Assembly (NCBI RefSeq): GCF_900188145.1
Contig: NZ_FZOJ01000008.1
Location: 1 to 64,000, forward strand
Direction: 5' to 3'
Source: Anaerovirgula multivorans
Lineage (GTDB): Bacteria; Bacillota; Clostridia; Peptostreptococcales; Natronincolaceae
Length of the DNA stretch: 64,000 bases
The position numbers and the translations under genes are program-made. Below the pieces are notes generated by a model. It saw nothing but the letters and a program-made list of their open reading frames with translations. It searched no databases and was not told the DNA's origin. Position 1 is the stretch's first letter; each line of letters starts with the position of its first letter. Below, one piece after another: positions 18,401-26,633 of the stretch.

Positions 18401-19217
18401 ATTTACTAGATAAATATTCTTTCAATGCCTCCTGCCATCCTCTTAATGTTATATATGAATTGTTCTTCAAGCTTGAGTTTACTGGTCTTTTAGCTTTTTT
18501 TTGTATTATATCAGAAGTAGTTGGAGACAACTTTGCTGAAATATTCCTAATTTTGATAATCTCCTTAGCAAAGTTATACCATGTACAGTTGCCTTCATTT
18601 ATAAAATGATATATTCCATATTCTTCGGTAGTTATTAGTTTCTTTAATGCTTCAGCTAAGTCAACGGCATAGGTAGGGGATCCCGTTTGATCATCTACTA
18701 CCTTTAAGAGTGTATTGTTAGAAGTTAAACTCAATATTGTTTTAACAAAATTTTTCCCTTTGTGCCCATATAACCAAGAGGTTCTTACAATAAAATACTT
18801 CTCAAGGTTTTTTTTTAGTTCAGATTCACCTTGATATTTGGACATTCCATATACATTAATAGGGTTCGGTAAATCATTTTCATCATAAGGACTCCCCTTA
18901 TTTCCATCAAAAACATAATCTGTACTAATATAAATCAGTTTACTATCTAACTTCTCTGCAACAAGAGAAACATTTTTTGTCCCTTGAGCATTTATTTGAA
19001 AAGCAAGCTCGGGGTTATTTTCACATTGATCTACATCTGTGAATGCCGCTGAGTGGATAATAGTTTCTGGTTTTATTGTTTTTAAGGTTTTATATAATTT
19101 GTCTAGATTAGTAATATCTAAATTTCCTTTCCCAAATCCAACAACTTCTTTATACTTCATCACTTTCATCAATTCGTGTCCTAGTTGACCATTACATCCT
19201 AGTAAACATATTGTCAT
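18399..19217 (-). CDS. rfbD: dTDP-4-dehydrorhamnose reductase-like SDR
   Basis: RmlD/RfbD-family NAD(P)H reductase of 272 residues. Motifs: GCNGQLGHEL (7-16), YISTDYVFDG (97-106) and NVYGMSKYQGE with catalytic Y123 and K127. Its usual role is the last step of dTDP-L-rhamnose synthesis, but no rmlA, rmlB or rmlC is in the window, so it may reduce another 4-keto sugar nucleotide. It forms a two-gene unit with the glycosyltransferase upstream. Confidence 0.85.
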   Translation of the reverse strand: MTICLLGCNGQLGHELMKVMKYKEVVGFGKGNLDITNLDKLYKTLKTIKPETIIHSAAFTDVDQCENNPELAFQINAQGTKNVSLVAEKLDSKLIYISTDYVFDGNKGSPYDENDLPNPINVYGMSKYQGESELKKNLEKYFIVRTSWLYGHKGKNFVKTILSLTSNNTLLKVVDDQTGSPTYAVDLAEALKKLITTEEYGIYHFINEGNCTWYNFAKEIIKIRNISAKLSPTTSDIIQKKAKRPVNSSLKNNSYITLRGWQEALKEYLSSK

Positions 19218-19270
19218 TATTTCACCTCACAATTTCTCTTTAAATAGGACATTCTTATTTAATTCTATTC

Positions 19271-20275
19271 TTATACATTATTTGTTGTTACATAGGTGTA
19301 GCAGCTTATAAGCTTTTTAACTACTTTTTCCCATAAGAAGTTCTCAACAATATAATCCTTGAAACTAGGGTCAAAGGGCTTTCTAAATGATTCTATTAGT
19401 TTTTTTTCTATATCTATTAGATCATAGGGATCAACATAATCAGCATATTTTTTAAAATATTCTCTAGTACTGCCTTCTTTCGTCGTGAGTATATTACAAT
19501 TTCCTAGGGCTGCCTCTAGACTTACTAACCCAGGAATCTCATACCAACTTACCAAAGCATGGACCTTAGCAGCAGCATATATATCCTTTAATTTAGCATG
19601 ACATGTCTTACTGATATATAGAATATCTTTATTAGCTCGCATGCATTGATGATAATAATTTAAATCATTTATTGGACCAACTAGTACTAGGGGAATTCCT
19701 AGTCTTTTTGTAACTCTAGCTAAAGTTAATTGATTTTTGTGGGGCGAAATTCTTCCAACAGAAAGTACGAAATCTTTTTTCTGGAATTTATCTAAGAAGT
19801 TATTTCTATTACCTTCTGCAAAAATCTTATCCACTCCGTTGAAAACTACCTGATAAGGTACTTTTATATTAAAGCTTTTCTCTATTTCTCTCATCTCTAC
19901 TTCAGAGCTAGGCAGAATCATATCTGCCTTTTCAAATATTTCTTTCCTCATTGGATTCTGCTTTTTCCAGTAACTAATTCTATAATTATTTGTAGGATTC
20001 TTAGGTAAGTATTTTATGTAATTCCAATAAATTGGTGTTAATACAATCTTTTTTTTATATTTTAATATATTTTTTAAAAATTGATAGGTATCAAATACTC
20101 TTATGGTATTAAATAGATGTATTATATCATATCTATCTAAATTTTCTTCTGTATTACTTGAAATATCTACTTCTACTTTAGCTTTACTTAGATATTCCTT
20201 AGTCTTAATTAATAAAACACTATCTCCTGCAATGTTTTTTTTATAATCCTTACGAATATACATTAGCACCCTCAT
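19271..20275 (-). CDS. GT4-type glycosyltransferase
   Basis: 334 residues; two Rossmann-like halves of a GT-B enzyme. The C-terminal half has FVLSVGRISPHKNQLTLARV and the family-4 EPGLV-like segment VSWYEIPGLVSLEAALGN, with the acidic residue before PG. The ATG at 20275 (MRVLMYIRKDYKK) is used because AGAGGTGA lies 4 nt upstream; the longer frame to 20314 has no ribosome site. The acceptor and donor are unknown; a cell-surface or spore-surface glycan is inferred from its neighbours. Confidence 0.85.
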   Translation of the reverse strand: MRVLMYIRKDYKKNIAGDSVLLIKTKEYLSKAKVEVDISSNTEENLDRYDIIHLFNTIRVFDTYQFLKNILKYKKKIVLTPIYWNYIKYLPKNPTNNYRISYWKKQNPMRKEIFEKADMILPSSEVEMREIEKSFNIKVPYQVVFNGVDKIFAEGNRNNFLDKFQKKDFVLSVGRISPHKNQLTLARVTKRLGIPLVLVGPINDLNYYHQCMRANKDILYISKTCHAKLKDIYAAAKVHALVSWYEIPGLVSLEAALGNCNILTTKEGSTREYFKKYADYVDPYDLIDIEKKLIESFRKPFDPSFKDYIVENFLWEKVVKKLISCYTYVTTNNV

Positions 20276-20582
20276 TAACTCACCTCTGTATAATGAAAAC
20301 ATAGGGGAATTCATTACACATTTTCCTTTTCTAGATTATTTTCTATATAATCTTTATTAAACACTGTGGATTAGCTTTCTCACCTCTTCACTTCTTAAAA
20401 TTGTAACATTTGTTTCCATTATATTTGATATATATAATTCAATTCCTTTACCCCCTATCTTATACTATGTTTAATAAATTCCAAATATTGCATTTACTAT
20501 TTTATGGTAATTAGGTTGATTTTTTTAAAATACTCCTGTATTATAGTTACCAAGGTTAACATAATAAAAAGGAGTGATACTA
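20276..20582. other. Divergent intergenic region, 307 nt
   Basis: AT-rich gap between the glycosyltransferase (minus) and the CAP protein (plus). It holds the plus-strand promoter listed separately and no convincing small gene or RNA. Confidence 0.6.
20516..20544 (+). promoter_or_regulatory. Promoter of the CAP-domain gene
   Basis: TTGATT (20516-20521), a 17-bp spacer and TATTAT (20539-20544), about 39 nt before the ATG. Each hexamer has one or two mismatches to the sigma-A consensus. Confidence 0.65.
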
Positions 20583-21422
20583 ATGAGTAAATCTAAATCA
20601 ATCAAAAAAGTTGTAGTTCCAGTTATTACAGCTGCGTTACTTTTATCGACAGTTGTAACTAGTAGCGCCAACACGTTGTATAGTAATGGTGGCAGTAATA
20701 GAGTGGTGTTAAATTATAATATTAGAACAAATACCACTTCTACCTATAAATTTAATATTGTAAAACATATTCAATCAGTACGAATTTTTAATTTCAACAA
20801 AAATACCGATGCCACTACACCAAAACAAAACGATACTATTCCTAATAATAATGAACCTCAAGAAGTTCAAAATCCTAGCACAAACTCAGAAAATCCTACC
20901 CCAAGTGTTCCATCTCAACCGCAGGAACCATCTAAGAATGAAAATCAGCCAGCTACTCCAAGTAAACCAGTACAAGAACCACAGGTTGAGAAAGAGCCAC
21001 AAGAGCAAAATCCAAATACTGAGCCACAAAACACTTCTAATGCTAAACATGCTCTAACAGCAGCTGAAATTGAAATGGTTAATTATGTAAATCAGGCAAG
21101 AAAAGATGCTGGATTACAGCCTTTAGCTATAGATGTTGACTTATCTTATGTTGCAAGAGTTAAATCTAAGGATATGCAAGATAACAATTATTTTTCTCAT
21201 ACTTCACCAACCTATGGATCACCTTTTGATATGATGAAAAATTTTGGAATTCAGTATAAATCAGCTGCTGAAAATATTGCTATTAACTCTAGTGTAAGCG
21301 GAGCTCACAATGCCTTCATGAATTCTGAAGGTCATAGAAATAATATCTTAAATCCAAGAATGACTCATATCGGAATAGGAATTGAGAATAGACATTATAC
21401 ACAAATGTTTATTCAAAAATAA
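20583..21422 (+). CDS. Secreted CAP/SCP-domain protein (YkwD-like)
   Basis: 279 residues. A signal peptide (basic KSKSIKK, then a hydrophobic core, likely cut after SSA) is followed by a Pro/Gln/Glu-rich linker and a C-terminal CAP domain of about 120 residues. CAP motifs: the His of YFSHTSP, AENIA, and the Glu-His of NSEGHRNNIL. Members of this family are secreted in clostridia and Bacillus; their activity is unsettled. The ATG at 20583 follows AAAGGAGTG; an upstream in-frame start at 20574 lies in that site. It has its own promoter and a terminator at 21448. Confidence 0.92.
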   Translation: MSKSKSIKKVVVPVITAALLLSTVVTSSANTLYSNGGSNRVVLNYNIRTNTTSTYKFNIVKHIQSVRIFNFNKNTDATTPKQNDTIPNNNEPQEVQNPSTNSENPTPSVPSQPQEPSKNENQPATPSKPVQEPQVEKEPQEQNPNTEPQNTSNAKHALTAAEIEMVNYVNQARKDAGLQPLAIDVDLSYVARVKSKDMQDNNYFSHTSPTYGSPFDMMKNFGIQYKSAAENIAINSSVSGAHNAFMNSEGHRNNILNPRMTHIGIGIENRHYTQMFIQK

Positions 21423-21447
21423 AAAAATTTATTTATTATACTAAAAA

Positions 21448-21471
21448 AAACTGCCTTAGGCAGTTTTTTTT
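21448..21471 (+). terminator. Terminator of the CAP gene (left copy of a duplicated hairpin)
   Basis: The hairpin AAACTGCC/GGCAGTTT is followed by a T-run. The same hairpin recurs at 21631-21655, and repeat copy B lies exactly between the two. Confidence 0.85.
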
Positions 21472-21627
21472 CTCAGACTGTTGAAACACCTCCACCTTCT
21501 TCGTTGCTTTGAAAATCCAGCACCCTTACGTATTTCTGTATACGCTGTGGTCGCTGGATTTTCTTGCGCCTCGAATCTGAAGGCTTTTGAATAGTCTGGA
21601 TTTTGTTGACTATTTCAACAACCTCAG
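21472..21627. repeat. Structured interspersed repeat, copy B, with terminal inverted repeats
   Basis: 156 bp between imperfect terminal inverted repeats: CTCAGACTGTTGAAA (21472-21486) and TTTCAACAACCTCAG (21613-21627), 12 of 15 matching. The centre pairs GAAAATCCAGC (21511-21521) with GCTGGATTTTC (21553-21563). It is a homologue of copy A at 10610-10748, with a compensatory C-G to T-A change in this stem. It is flanked by two near-identical terminator hairpins. No ORF is present, so it would have to be moved by proteins encoded elsewhere. Confidence 0.85.
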
Positions 21628-21630
21628 AAT

Positions 21631-21655
21631 AAAAAACTGCCTTAGGCAGTTTTTT
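21631..21655 (-). terminator. Terminator of the beta-rich protein gene (right copy of a duplicated hairpin)
   Basis: AAAAAACTGCC/GGCAGTTTTTT starts 6 nt past the stop at 21661 and ends in TTTTTTATTC on the minus strand. It is nearly identical to the hairpin at 21448-21471. Confidence 0.85.
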
Positions 21656-21660
21656 ATTCT

Positions 21661-22329
21661 TTAAAAAAACTCATCTTGTGGTATATCTTCAAATTGTCTT
21701 GGGAAGAATGCCGGAAATGGTTCCATCTCAAATATTTCACATATATCATCTGGTGAAAATTCTTCGCATTCCGGAGGTTCTGGACAGAAGCCAAACTCAG
21801 GAATTAATAATTGTACTCTTCCAACTACTTTTATAATTATAAATACACCTACTGCAAATACTAAACACCCATCTTCTTCAATTGGTTCATTTAATAATTG
21901 TGATGCTGTTTCAATTACTATGCTAAATGTAAATTCATCTCTTGCTTCTGGTATGAACAATACGATGTCTTTTTGAATTTCTGGTAATTCCCCTGGTATA
22001 GTTATAATTACACCTGTTTCAATATTTCTCACTCTTAATGTATAGGTGACTCGTACTCTAAAGCGCACTCTACTAAAATTAGGTCGATTTGGTATTGGTG
22101 TAATAACTAGTGTTCCATGAATAATTTCTCCTGGGTTAAATGTAATGTCTACAAATTCAAAATTTCCTCCTTTTGGCAACTGTACTGCAACAGTTTCAAA
22201 ACATTCTCTCTGCTGACAATGAGCATATACTTTGTCTGCAATGATACACACTGGTGTAAAATCTGGAAAATATGGGTCTTGTTGCAAACTTATAGCTTCG
22301 TTCAAGTTTAGATTTAAGTTGTTATCCAT
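21661..22329 (-). CDS. Unknown beta-rich, cysteine-containing protein (paralogue 1)
   Basis: 222 residues, no signal peptide and no transmembrane helix. It is rich in alternating hydrophobic residues, as in beta-sandwich proteins, with the core FRVRVTYTLRVRNIETGV and an acidic, Pro/Phe-rich tail (EPFPAFFPRQFEDIPQDEFF). Cysteines cluster in HCQQREC and FGFCPEPPEC. It is a close tandem paralogue of the next gene. A SPOCS/DUF3794-like spore-coat family is conceivable, but I cannot confirm it. The start has AAGGGGGG upstream. The product is probably intracellular or deposited on the spore; that is inference. Confidence 0.75.
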   Translation of the reverse strand: MDNNLNLNLNEAISLQQDPYFPDFTPVCIIADKVYAHCQQRECFETVAVQLPKGGNFEFVDITFNPGEIIHGTLVITPIPNRPNFSRVRFRVRVTYTLRVRNIETGVIITIPGELPEIQKDIVLFIPEARDEFTFSIVIETASQLLNEPIEEDGCLVFAVGVFIIIKVVGRVQLLIPEFGFCPEPPECEEFSPDDICEIFEMEPFPAFFPRQFEDIPQDEFF

Positions 22330-22419
22330 TTTATACCCCCCTTACTAAATAATGTTTTTTCTAAACGCGATGTTTTATATACAATATCATTATATGTAGT
22401 ACTGAAAATTCTGTTACAA

Positions 22420-22449
22420 ATAAAAGCTACCAATTTTGGTAGCTTTTAT
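22420..22449 (-). terminator. Terminator of paralogue 2
   Basis: A 12-bp stem, ATAAAAGCTACC/GGTAGCTTTTAT, with loop AATTTT reaches the stop of the gene at 22449 and gives TTTTATTTG on the minus strand. Paralogue 1 must therefore have its own promoter in 22330-22420. Confidence 0.8.
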
Positions 22450-23102
22450 TAGAAAAATTCATCTTGAGGGATATCTTCAAATTGTCTTGGGAAAAATTCT
22501 GGAAATGGAACTGCTTCAAAATCAATACATACCAAGTCTCCATTGAATTCTTCACATTCCGGAGGTTCTGGACAGAAGCCAAACTCAGGAATTAATAATT
22601 GTACTCTTCCAACTACTTTTACGATTATAAATACACCTACTGCAAATACTAAAAATCCATTTTCTTCAATTGGTTCATTTAATAATTGTGATGCTGTTTC
22701 AATTACTATATTAAATGTAAACTCATCTCTTGCTTCTGGTATGAACAATACGATGTCTTTTTGAATTTCTGGTAATTCTCCTGGTATACTTATAACTACA
22801 CCCGTTTCGATATTTCTTACTGTTAATATATAGGTAACTCGTACTCTAAAGCGTACTCTACTAAAGTTAGGTCGATTTGGTATTGGTGTAATAATTAGTG
22901 TTCCATTAATAATTTCTCCTGCATTAAAAGTGATGTCTATAAACTCGAAATTGCCTTTTTCCGGTAGCTGTGCTGCAACAGTTTCAAAGCATTCTCTCTG
23001 CTGGCAATGAGCATATACTTTGTCTGCAATAATACACACTGGTGTAAAATCTGGAAAATATGGGTCTTGCTGCAGATTTACTTCATTAATCATTTCACTC
23101 AT
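22449..23102 (-). CDS. Unknown beta-rich, cysteine-containing protein (paralogue 2)
   Basis: 217 residues, nearly identical to paralogue 1 over most of its length (for example DPYFPDFTPVCIIADKVYAH, and the same PRQFEDIPQDEFF end). Differences concentrate at the N terminus and just before the acidic tail. No export signal is visible. It is divergent from the propeller/coiled-coil gene at 23229 across a 126-nt AT-rich gap. The start follows AAGGGGGATT; a closer ATG upstream is out of frame and stops after two codons. The function is unknown; tandem duplication suggests a structural or dose-sensitive role. Confidence 0.75.
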   Translation of the reverse strand: MSEMINEVNLQQDPYFPDFTPVCIIADKVYAHCQQRECFETVAAQLPEKGNFEFIDITFNAGEIINGTLIITPIPNRPNFSRVRFRVRVTYILTVRNIETGVVISIPGELPEIQKDIVLFIPEARDEFTFNIVIETASQLLNEPIEENGFLVFAVGVFIIVKVVGRVQLLIPEFGFCPEPPECEEFNGDLVCIDFEAVPFPEFFPRQFEDIPQDEFF

Positions 23103-23228
23103 TTCATTAATCCCCCTTATTTTTATTTCCTCTTATTATTCTCAAATTAATAATAAATTTGTTGTTAATATCATAATATGGATTAAGTAAATATTTGTGA
23201 TAAATAAAATAAAAAGGATGTGAGGCAT

Positions 23229-24890
23229 ATGCATCTATTTCACCAATATTACCTTATAAAAACAGAAGATAACACTTCTTACTTTTTCTATTTAAATAAA
23301 AATCAAGAAATTCACTATAATATTTATAGTGCTGAAAATCTCTTGTTGAAAAATGAAAAATTAGTTGTAGAAATAGTTATGGATTTTGCTGCTACTATTG
23401 ATTTTAATAACCAAATTCATGTAATCTGTATAACTAAATCTGGTGTTTTAAATTACTACATTGGTTTAGATACTAAATGGAAACATAAAACCCTCACTCA
23501 GCTTGATGTGAAATCAAATACTTATAGATATCTTTCATTACTAATTGATAAAAATTATACTCATATTTTTTGTATTAAGACTAATTTATTAAACGCTACA
23601 ATTGCTTCAATAGAACATATGTATTGGAATCAAAAAAACATAAACAAGACAACAATTACTACTTATATGCCTGGTAAATATCCTAGCCCTTATGAAATTG
23701 ATCTTGACAGCATGGGTAATATTCACATAATATATAAGGTTTTTTATAGAAGTAACCATCAATTATTCTATAACAAATTTAATATATTTAATAAAAAGTG
23801 GGGAACAAGTGAGATGGTTAGTGATTTACAGGAAGAGCATTCTCATCCTAGTATACTTATTGATAGAAGAGATAATCTACATTTAGTTTGGTGCACTATT
23901 ACAAAAAATAATTTCACATTGAAATATAAAAATAAAATGAATATAACGAATCCAAAATCTAAATGGTGTAATCCTAAAATATTGTCAAGCACAAATGCTA
24001 ATAATTTATCTCCTATAATTTTGCATGAAGGTTCTTTTATTAAGGTCTTGAGTAAACAAAATAATAATATTAACGAAGTTGTTTCTAATGATTATGGTTT
24101 GAGTTGGGAGCCTAGTAGCAGAAATCAAAGTTATAGATCCAAAAATCCTATTCTTATTGGCTATTTTTCAAATCATAAGTTAGAAAATAAGAGTTCTAAA
24201 ATTAAATATGTTTATGGTGAAATAGAAGACAACGTTAATATATTTGGTGCTAAACTATTTAAAGTGAAAGAAAGCTCAAGGGTAATGAATATAACAAGCA
24301 ATACATCTAACACCATCCATAAAGAAAAAGATCCTCATGATGATGTTTCAATATCTAATAATATTATCAAAGAAAATATAGATTCTAGTTTAGATATAAA
24401 GGATACTAAGCTTGAATCCAGCGAAAATATTCAAACTGCAGAAATCCAAACTGCTGGCATCAATAAAGGCTTAGTTGCAAATGATATGAAAGAAATAAAT
24501 AGAAAAGATAAGTCTTTTGATCAACTTATCTATAATATAGAAAACCATATGAACACACTCATAAATGAACTGGAAAAGCTATTAGAAATTAAAAATTTAC
24601 TAGAAAAAAACTCCTTCAACTCTGAGGAATCAAATCAATCATTGACTCCTACAAAATCAAAGGAATTTTTCACTAATCAACTTTTAGAGATTAATAATAC
24701 TCTTTCCATATTGGATAAAGAAAAAAATAATCTCAAAGAAAAATTAAATACTCTACAAAATCAATTTGATATTGTTGAGAGTAGAATCAAGGAGTGTCAA
24801 AATAGACATGTTGTTTTACAAGAAGAATTATCAAAATTTACTGATGAAAACTTAGGATTTGTCAATAAAATAATGAGTTTTTTTAGGTAA
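23229..24890 (+). CDS. Asp-box beta-propeller protein fused to a coiled coil
   Basis: 553 residues, no signal peptide. Residues 1-360 contain repeated blade-like units (GNIHIIYK, DNLHLVWC, HVICITKSGVLNYYI) and an Asp-box SNDYGLSW (SxDxGxxW), the turn motif of sialidase-type propellers. Residues about 360-430 are a polar linker. Residues about 435-540 are a heptad-type coiled coil (INELEKLLEIKNLLEKN; LDKEKNNLKEKLNTLQNQ). Catalytic sialidase arginines are not evident, so it is likely a binding or structural protein. The ATG at 23229 is preferred over the GTG at 23220, because the AGGATGTGAGGC leader aligns with that of the gene at 28915. Confidence 0.75.
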   Translation: MHLFHQYYLIKTEDNTSYFFYLNKNQEIHYNIYSAENLLLKNEKLVVEIVMDFAATIDFNNQIHVICITKSGVLNYYIGLDTKWKHKTLTQLDVKSNTYRYLSLLIDKNYTHIFCIKTNLLNATIASIEHMYWNQKNINKTTITTYMPGKYPSPYEIDLDSMGNIHIIYKVFYRSNHQLFYNKFNIFNKKWGTSEMVSDLQEEHSHPSILIDRRDNLHLVWCTITKNNFTLKYKNKMNITNPKSKWCNPKILSSTNANNLSPIILHEGSFIKVLSKQNNNINEVVSNDYGLSWEPSSRNQSYRSKNPILIGYFSNHKLENKSSKIKYVYGEIEDNVNIFGAKLFKVKESSRVMNITSNTSNTIHKEKDPHDDVSISNNIIKENIDSSLDIKDTKLESSENIQTAEIQTAGINKGLVANDMKEINRKDKSFDQLIYNIENHMNTLINELEKLLEIKNLLEKNSFNSEESNQSLTPTKSKEFFTNQLLEINNTLSILDKEKNNLKEKLNTLQNQFDIVESRIKECQNRHVVLQEELSKFTDENLGFVNKIMSFFR

Positions 24891-25173
24891 TATTAAGTTT
24901 TTTTAGCACTCTATTCCTATTTACCTTTTCAGCTATATATACAGCTGAAATTTTCTTTTTTATTTTAGTCGCATGAGCTAGCAGTAAATCATAGTCTTCT
25001 AATTTATTGAACCTGATAGAATAACTACACCCCGCTTTTATTTTACAAGGAGTTGCAATAAGTTGAAATTGAGAAAATTTATTTCTTTTTAAATGTTGAT
25101 ATAACTGCATAGCATGATTTCTAGAATCAAATACTGCAATATAATATTGATCTTGTATATATTTTTCCTTCAT
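24883..25173 (-). CDS. DUF3343-family small protein (putative Se/S carrier-like)
   Basis: 96 residues, starting MKEKYIQDQYYIAVFDSRNH. It contains the family pattern of an N-terminal beta strand, a helix AMQLYQHLKR, and a PCKIKAGCSYSIRF segment with two cysteines. DUF3343 proteins are sometimes named Se/S carrier-like, but a function is not established. The ATG at 25173 is chosen because GGAGGG lies 6 nt upstream. Its 3' end overlaps the convergent propeller gene by 8 nt. Confidence 0.75.
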   Translation of the reverse strand: MKEKYIQDQYYIAVFDSRNHAMQLYQHLKRNKFSQFQLIATPCKIKAGCSYSIRFNKLEDYDLLLAHATKIKKKISAVYIAEKVNRNRVLKKLNIT

Positions 25174-25281
25174 ATTATTTCCCTCCACCATAAATTTACT
25201 GGTTTTTATATATTAATATATGTAGGTTAAATAATACTTGTTACTAATATTAAAAACCTATAATTAAGTGAAATTATAATT

Positions 25282-25318
25282 AAAAAACACTAATGCATGT
25301 TAATCATCAGTGTTTTTT
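25282..25318 (-). terminator. Terminator of rarA
   Basis: AAAAAACACT pairs with AGTGTTTTTT around a 17-nt loop that contains the rarA stop codon. The minus strand ends in TTTTTTAATT. Confidence 0.8.
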
Positions 25319-26622
25319 AATGTGCTCATATATATCTTAATTTGCTTTTCATACCCATTTTCAGTAGGAATATAATAACGTTTGTCTCTCAATTCATTCG
25401 GCATATATTGTTGTTGAATATAGTTTTTTTCATAATTATGAGGATACAAATAATTTAATCCATGCTCCATGTCTTTAGCATTTTTATAGTGAGCATCTTT
25501 TAAATGATTTGGTACTGTTGTTTTTATAAGTTCTACATCCTTTAAGGCTTTAGCTACACCTACGTAAGCAGCATTACTTTTAGGTGCCGCAGCTAAATAA
25601 GTAGTTGCCTGAGCTAAGGGAATCCTACCTTCTGGCATCCCAATAATCTTTAGCGCTTCATGTGCTGCAATGGCAACTTTTAATGCATTAGCATCTGCAT
25701 TTCCAACATCCTCTGAGGCTGCAATAATCAGACGTCTTGCAATGAATTCAACATCTTCACCAGCATAAATCATCTTAGCTAAATAATGTAAAGCTGCATC
25801 AGGATCACTTCCTCTGATTGACTTAATGAAGGCTGAAATAACATCATAGTGTTGATCCCCATCCCTATCATACTGCACTGTTCTTTTTTGAATGGATTCT
25901 TCTGCTGCCTTAAGATCGATCTTTATCATTCCAGATTTATTAGGTGGTGTGCTAAGCACTGCAATTTCCAGTGCATTTAAGGCCTTTCTAACATCTCCTC
26001 CAGCTATTTCTGCTATATGTTCTAGTGCATCTTGGTCAACTTCTGTATCAAATCTTCCCAGTCCATATTCTTCATTTTTTAGTGCCTTTTGCATAATCAG
26101 CAGAATATCATCTGTTTCTAATTCCTCCAGCTTAAGTACTGTAACTCTTGATAAAAGTGCATTATTCACTTGAAAAAATGGGTTTTCTGTTGTAGCCCCT
26201 ATGAGTATAATGACTCCTCTTTCTACATGAGGAAGTAATGCATCCTGTTGATTTTTAGAAAATCGATGAATTTCATCAATAAACAAAATGGAGGTTTTTT
26301 GGTACATACCTAGTAGTTGCTTAGCTTCTTCTATTACTTCTCGGATTTCTTTCACTCCAGAAGTAACAGCATTTAATTGAAATAGATTAGCACCAATTTC
26401 TTTAGCAATCACTTTTGCTATTGTTGTTTTTCCAGTGCCTGGTGGCCCATATAATATGATTGAAGGTAATCTTCCTGACTTTATGCACCGATTTAAGAAC
26501 TTATTATCTCCTAGAATATGATCCTGACCTAATACCTCATCAATAGTTTGAGGCCTCATTCTGTCAGCTAAAGGTGCTGTATTTTTTAAAGTTTCTTCCT
26601 TAAGCAAATCAAATAAATCCAT
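25300..26622 (-). CDS. rarA: Replication-associated recombination protein A (RarA/MgsA)
   Basis: AAA+ ATPase of the clamp-loader clade that acts at stalled replication forks. Walker A is GPPGTGKTT, Walker B is in SILFIDEIHRFSKNQQDALL, and sensor I is in LIGATTENPFFQVN. The C-terminal half has the MgsA tetramer domain (SDPDAALHYLAKMIYAGED). 440 residues, full length. The ATG at 26622 (MDLFDLLKEE) follows AGGA by 9 nt; the upstream ATG at 26631 touches that site. It starts 12 nt after the threonine aldolase stop. In Bacillus, rarA is next to cymR and aspS/tcdA; here both sides are interrupted. Confidence 0.95.
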   Translation of the reverse strand: MDLFDLLKEETLKNTAPLADRMRPQTIDEVLGQDHILGDNKFLNRCIKSGRLPSIILYGPPGTGKTTIAKVIAKEIGANLFQLNAVTSGVKEIREVIEEAKQLLGMYQKTSILFIDEIHRFSKNQQDALLPHVERGVIILIGATTENPFFQVNNALLSRVTVLKLEELETDDILLIMQKALKNEEYGLGRFDTEVDQDALEHIAEIAGGDVRKALNALEIAVLSTPPNKSGMIKIDLKAAEESIQKRTVQYDRDGDQHYDVISAFIKSIRGSDPDAALHYLAKMIYAGEDVEFIARRLIIAASEDVGNADANALKVAIAAHEALKIIGMPEGRIPLAQATTYLAAAPKSNAAYVGVAKALKDVELIKTTVPNHLKDAHYKNAKDMEHGLNYLYPHNYEKNYIQQQYMPNELRDKRYYIPTENGYEKQIKIYMSTLKNTDD

Positions 26623-26633
26623 TTTTATCATTC

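Noticed and set aside
18399..19217. Complete dTDP-rhamnose pathway
   Set aside because: Only an RfbD-like reductase is present; rmlA, rmlB and rmlC are not in the window.
23229..24890. Active sialidase
   Set aside because: An Asp-box is present, but the catalytic Arg triad and the FRIP motif are not seen, and there is no signal peptide.
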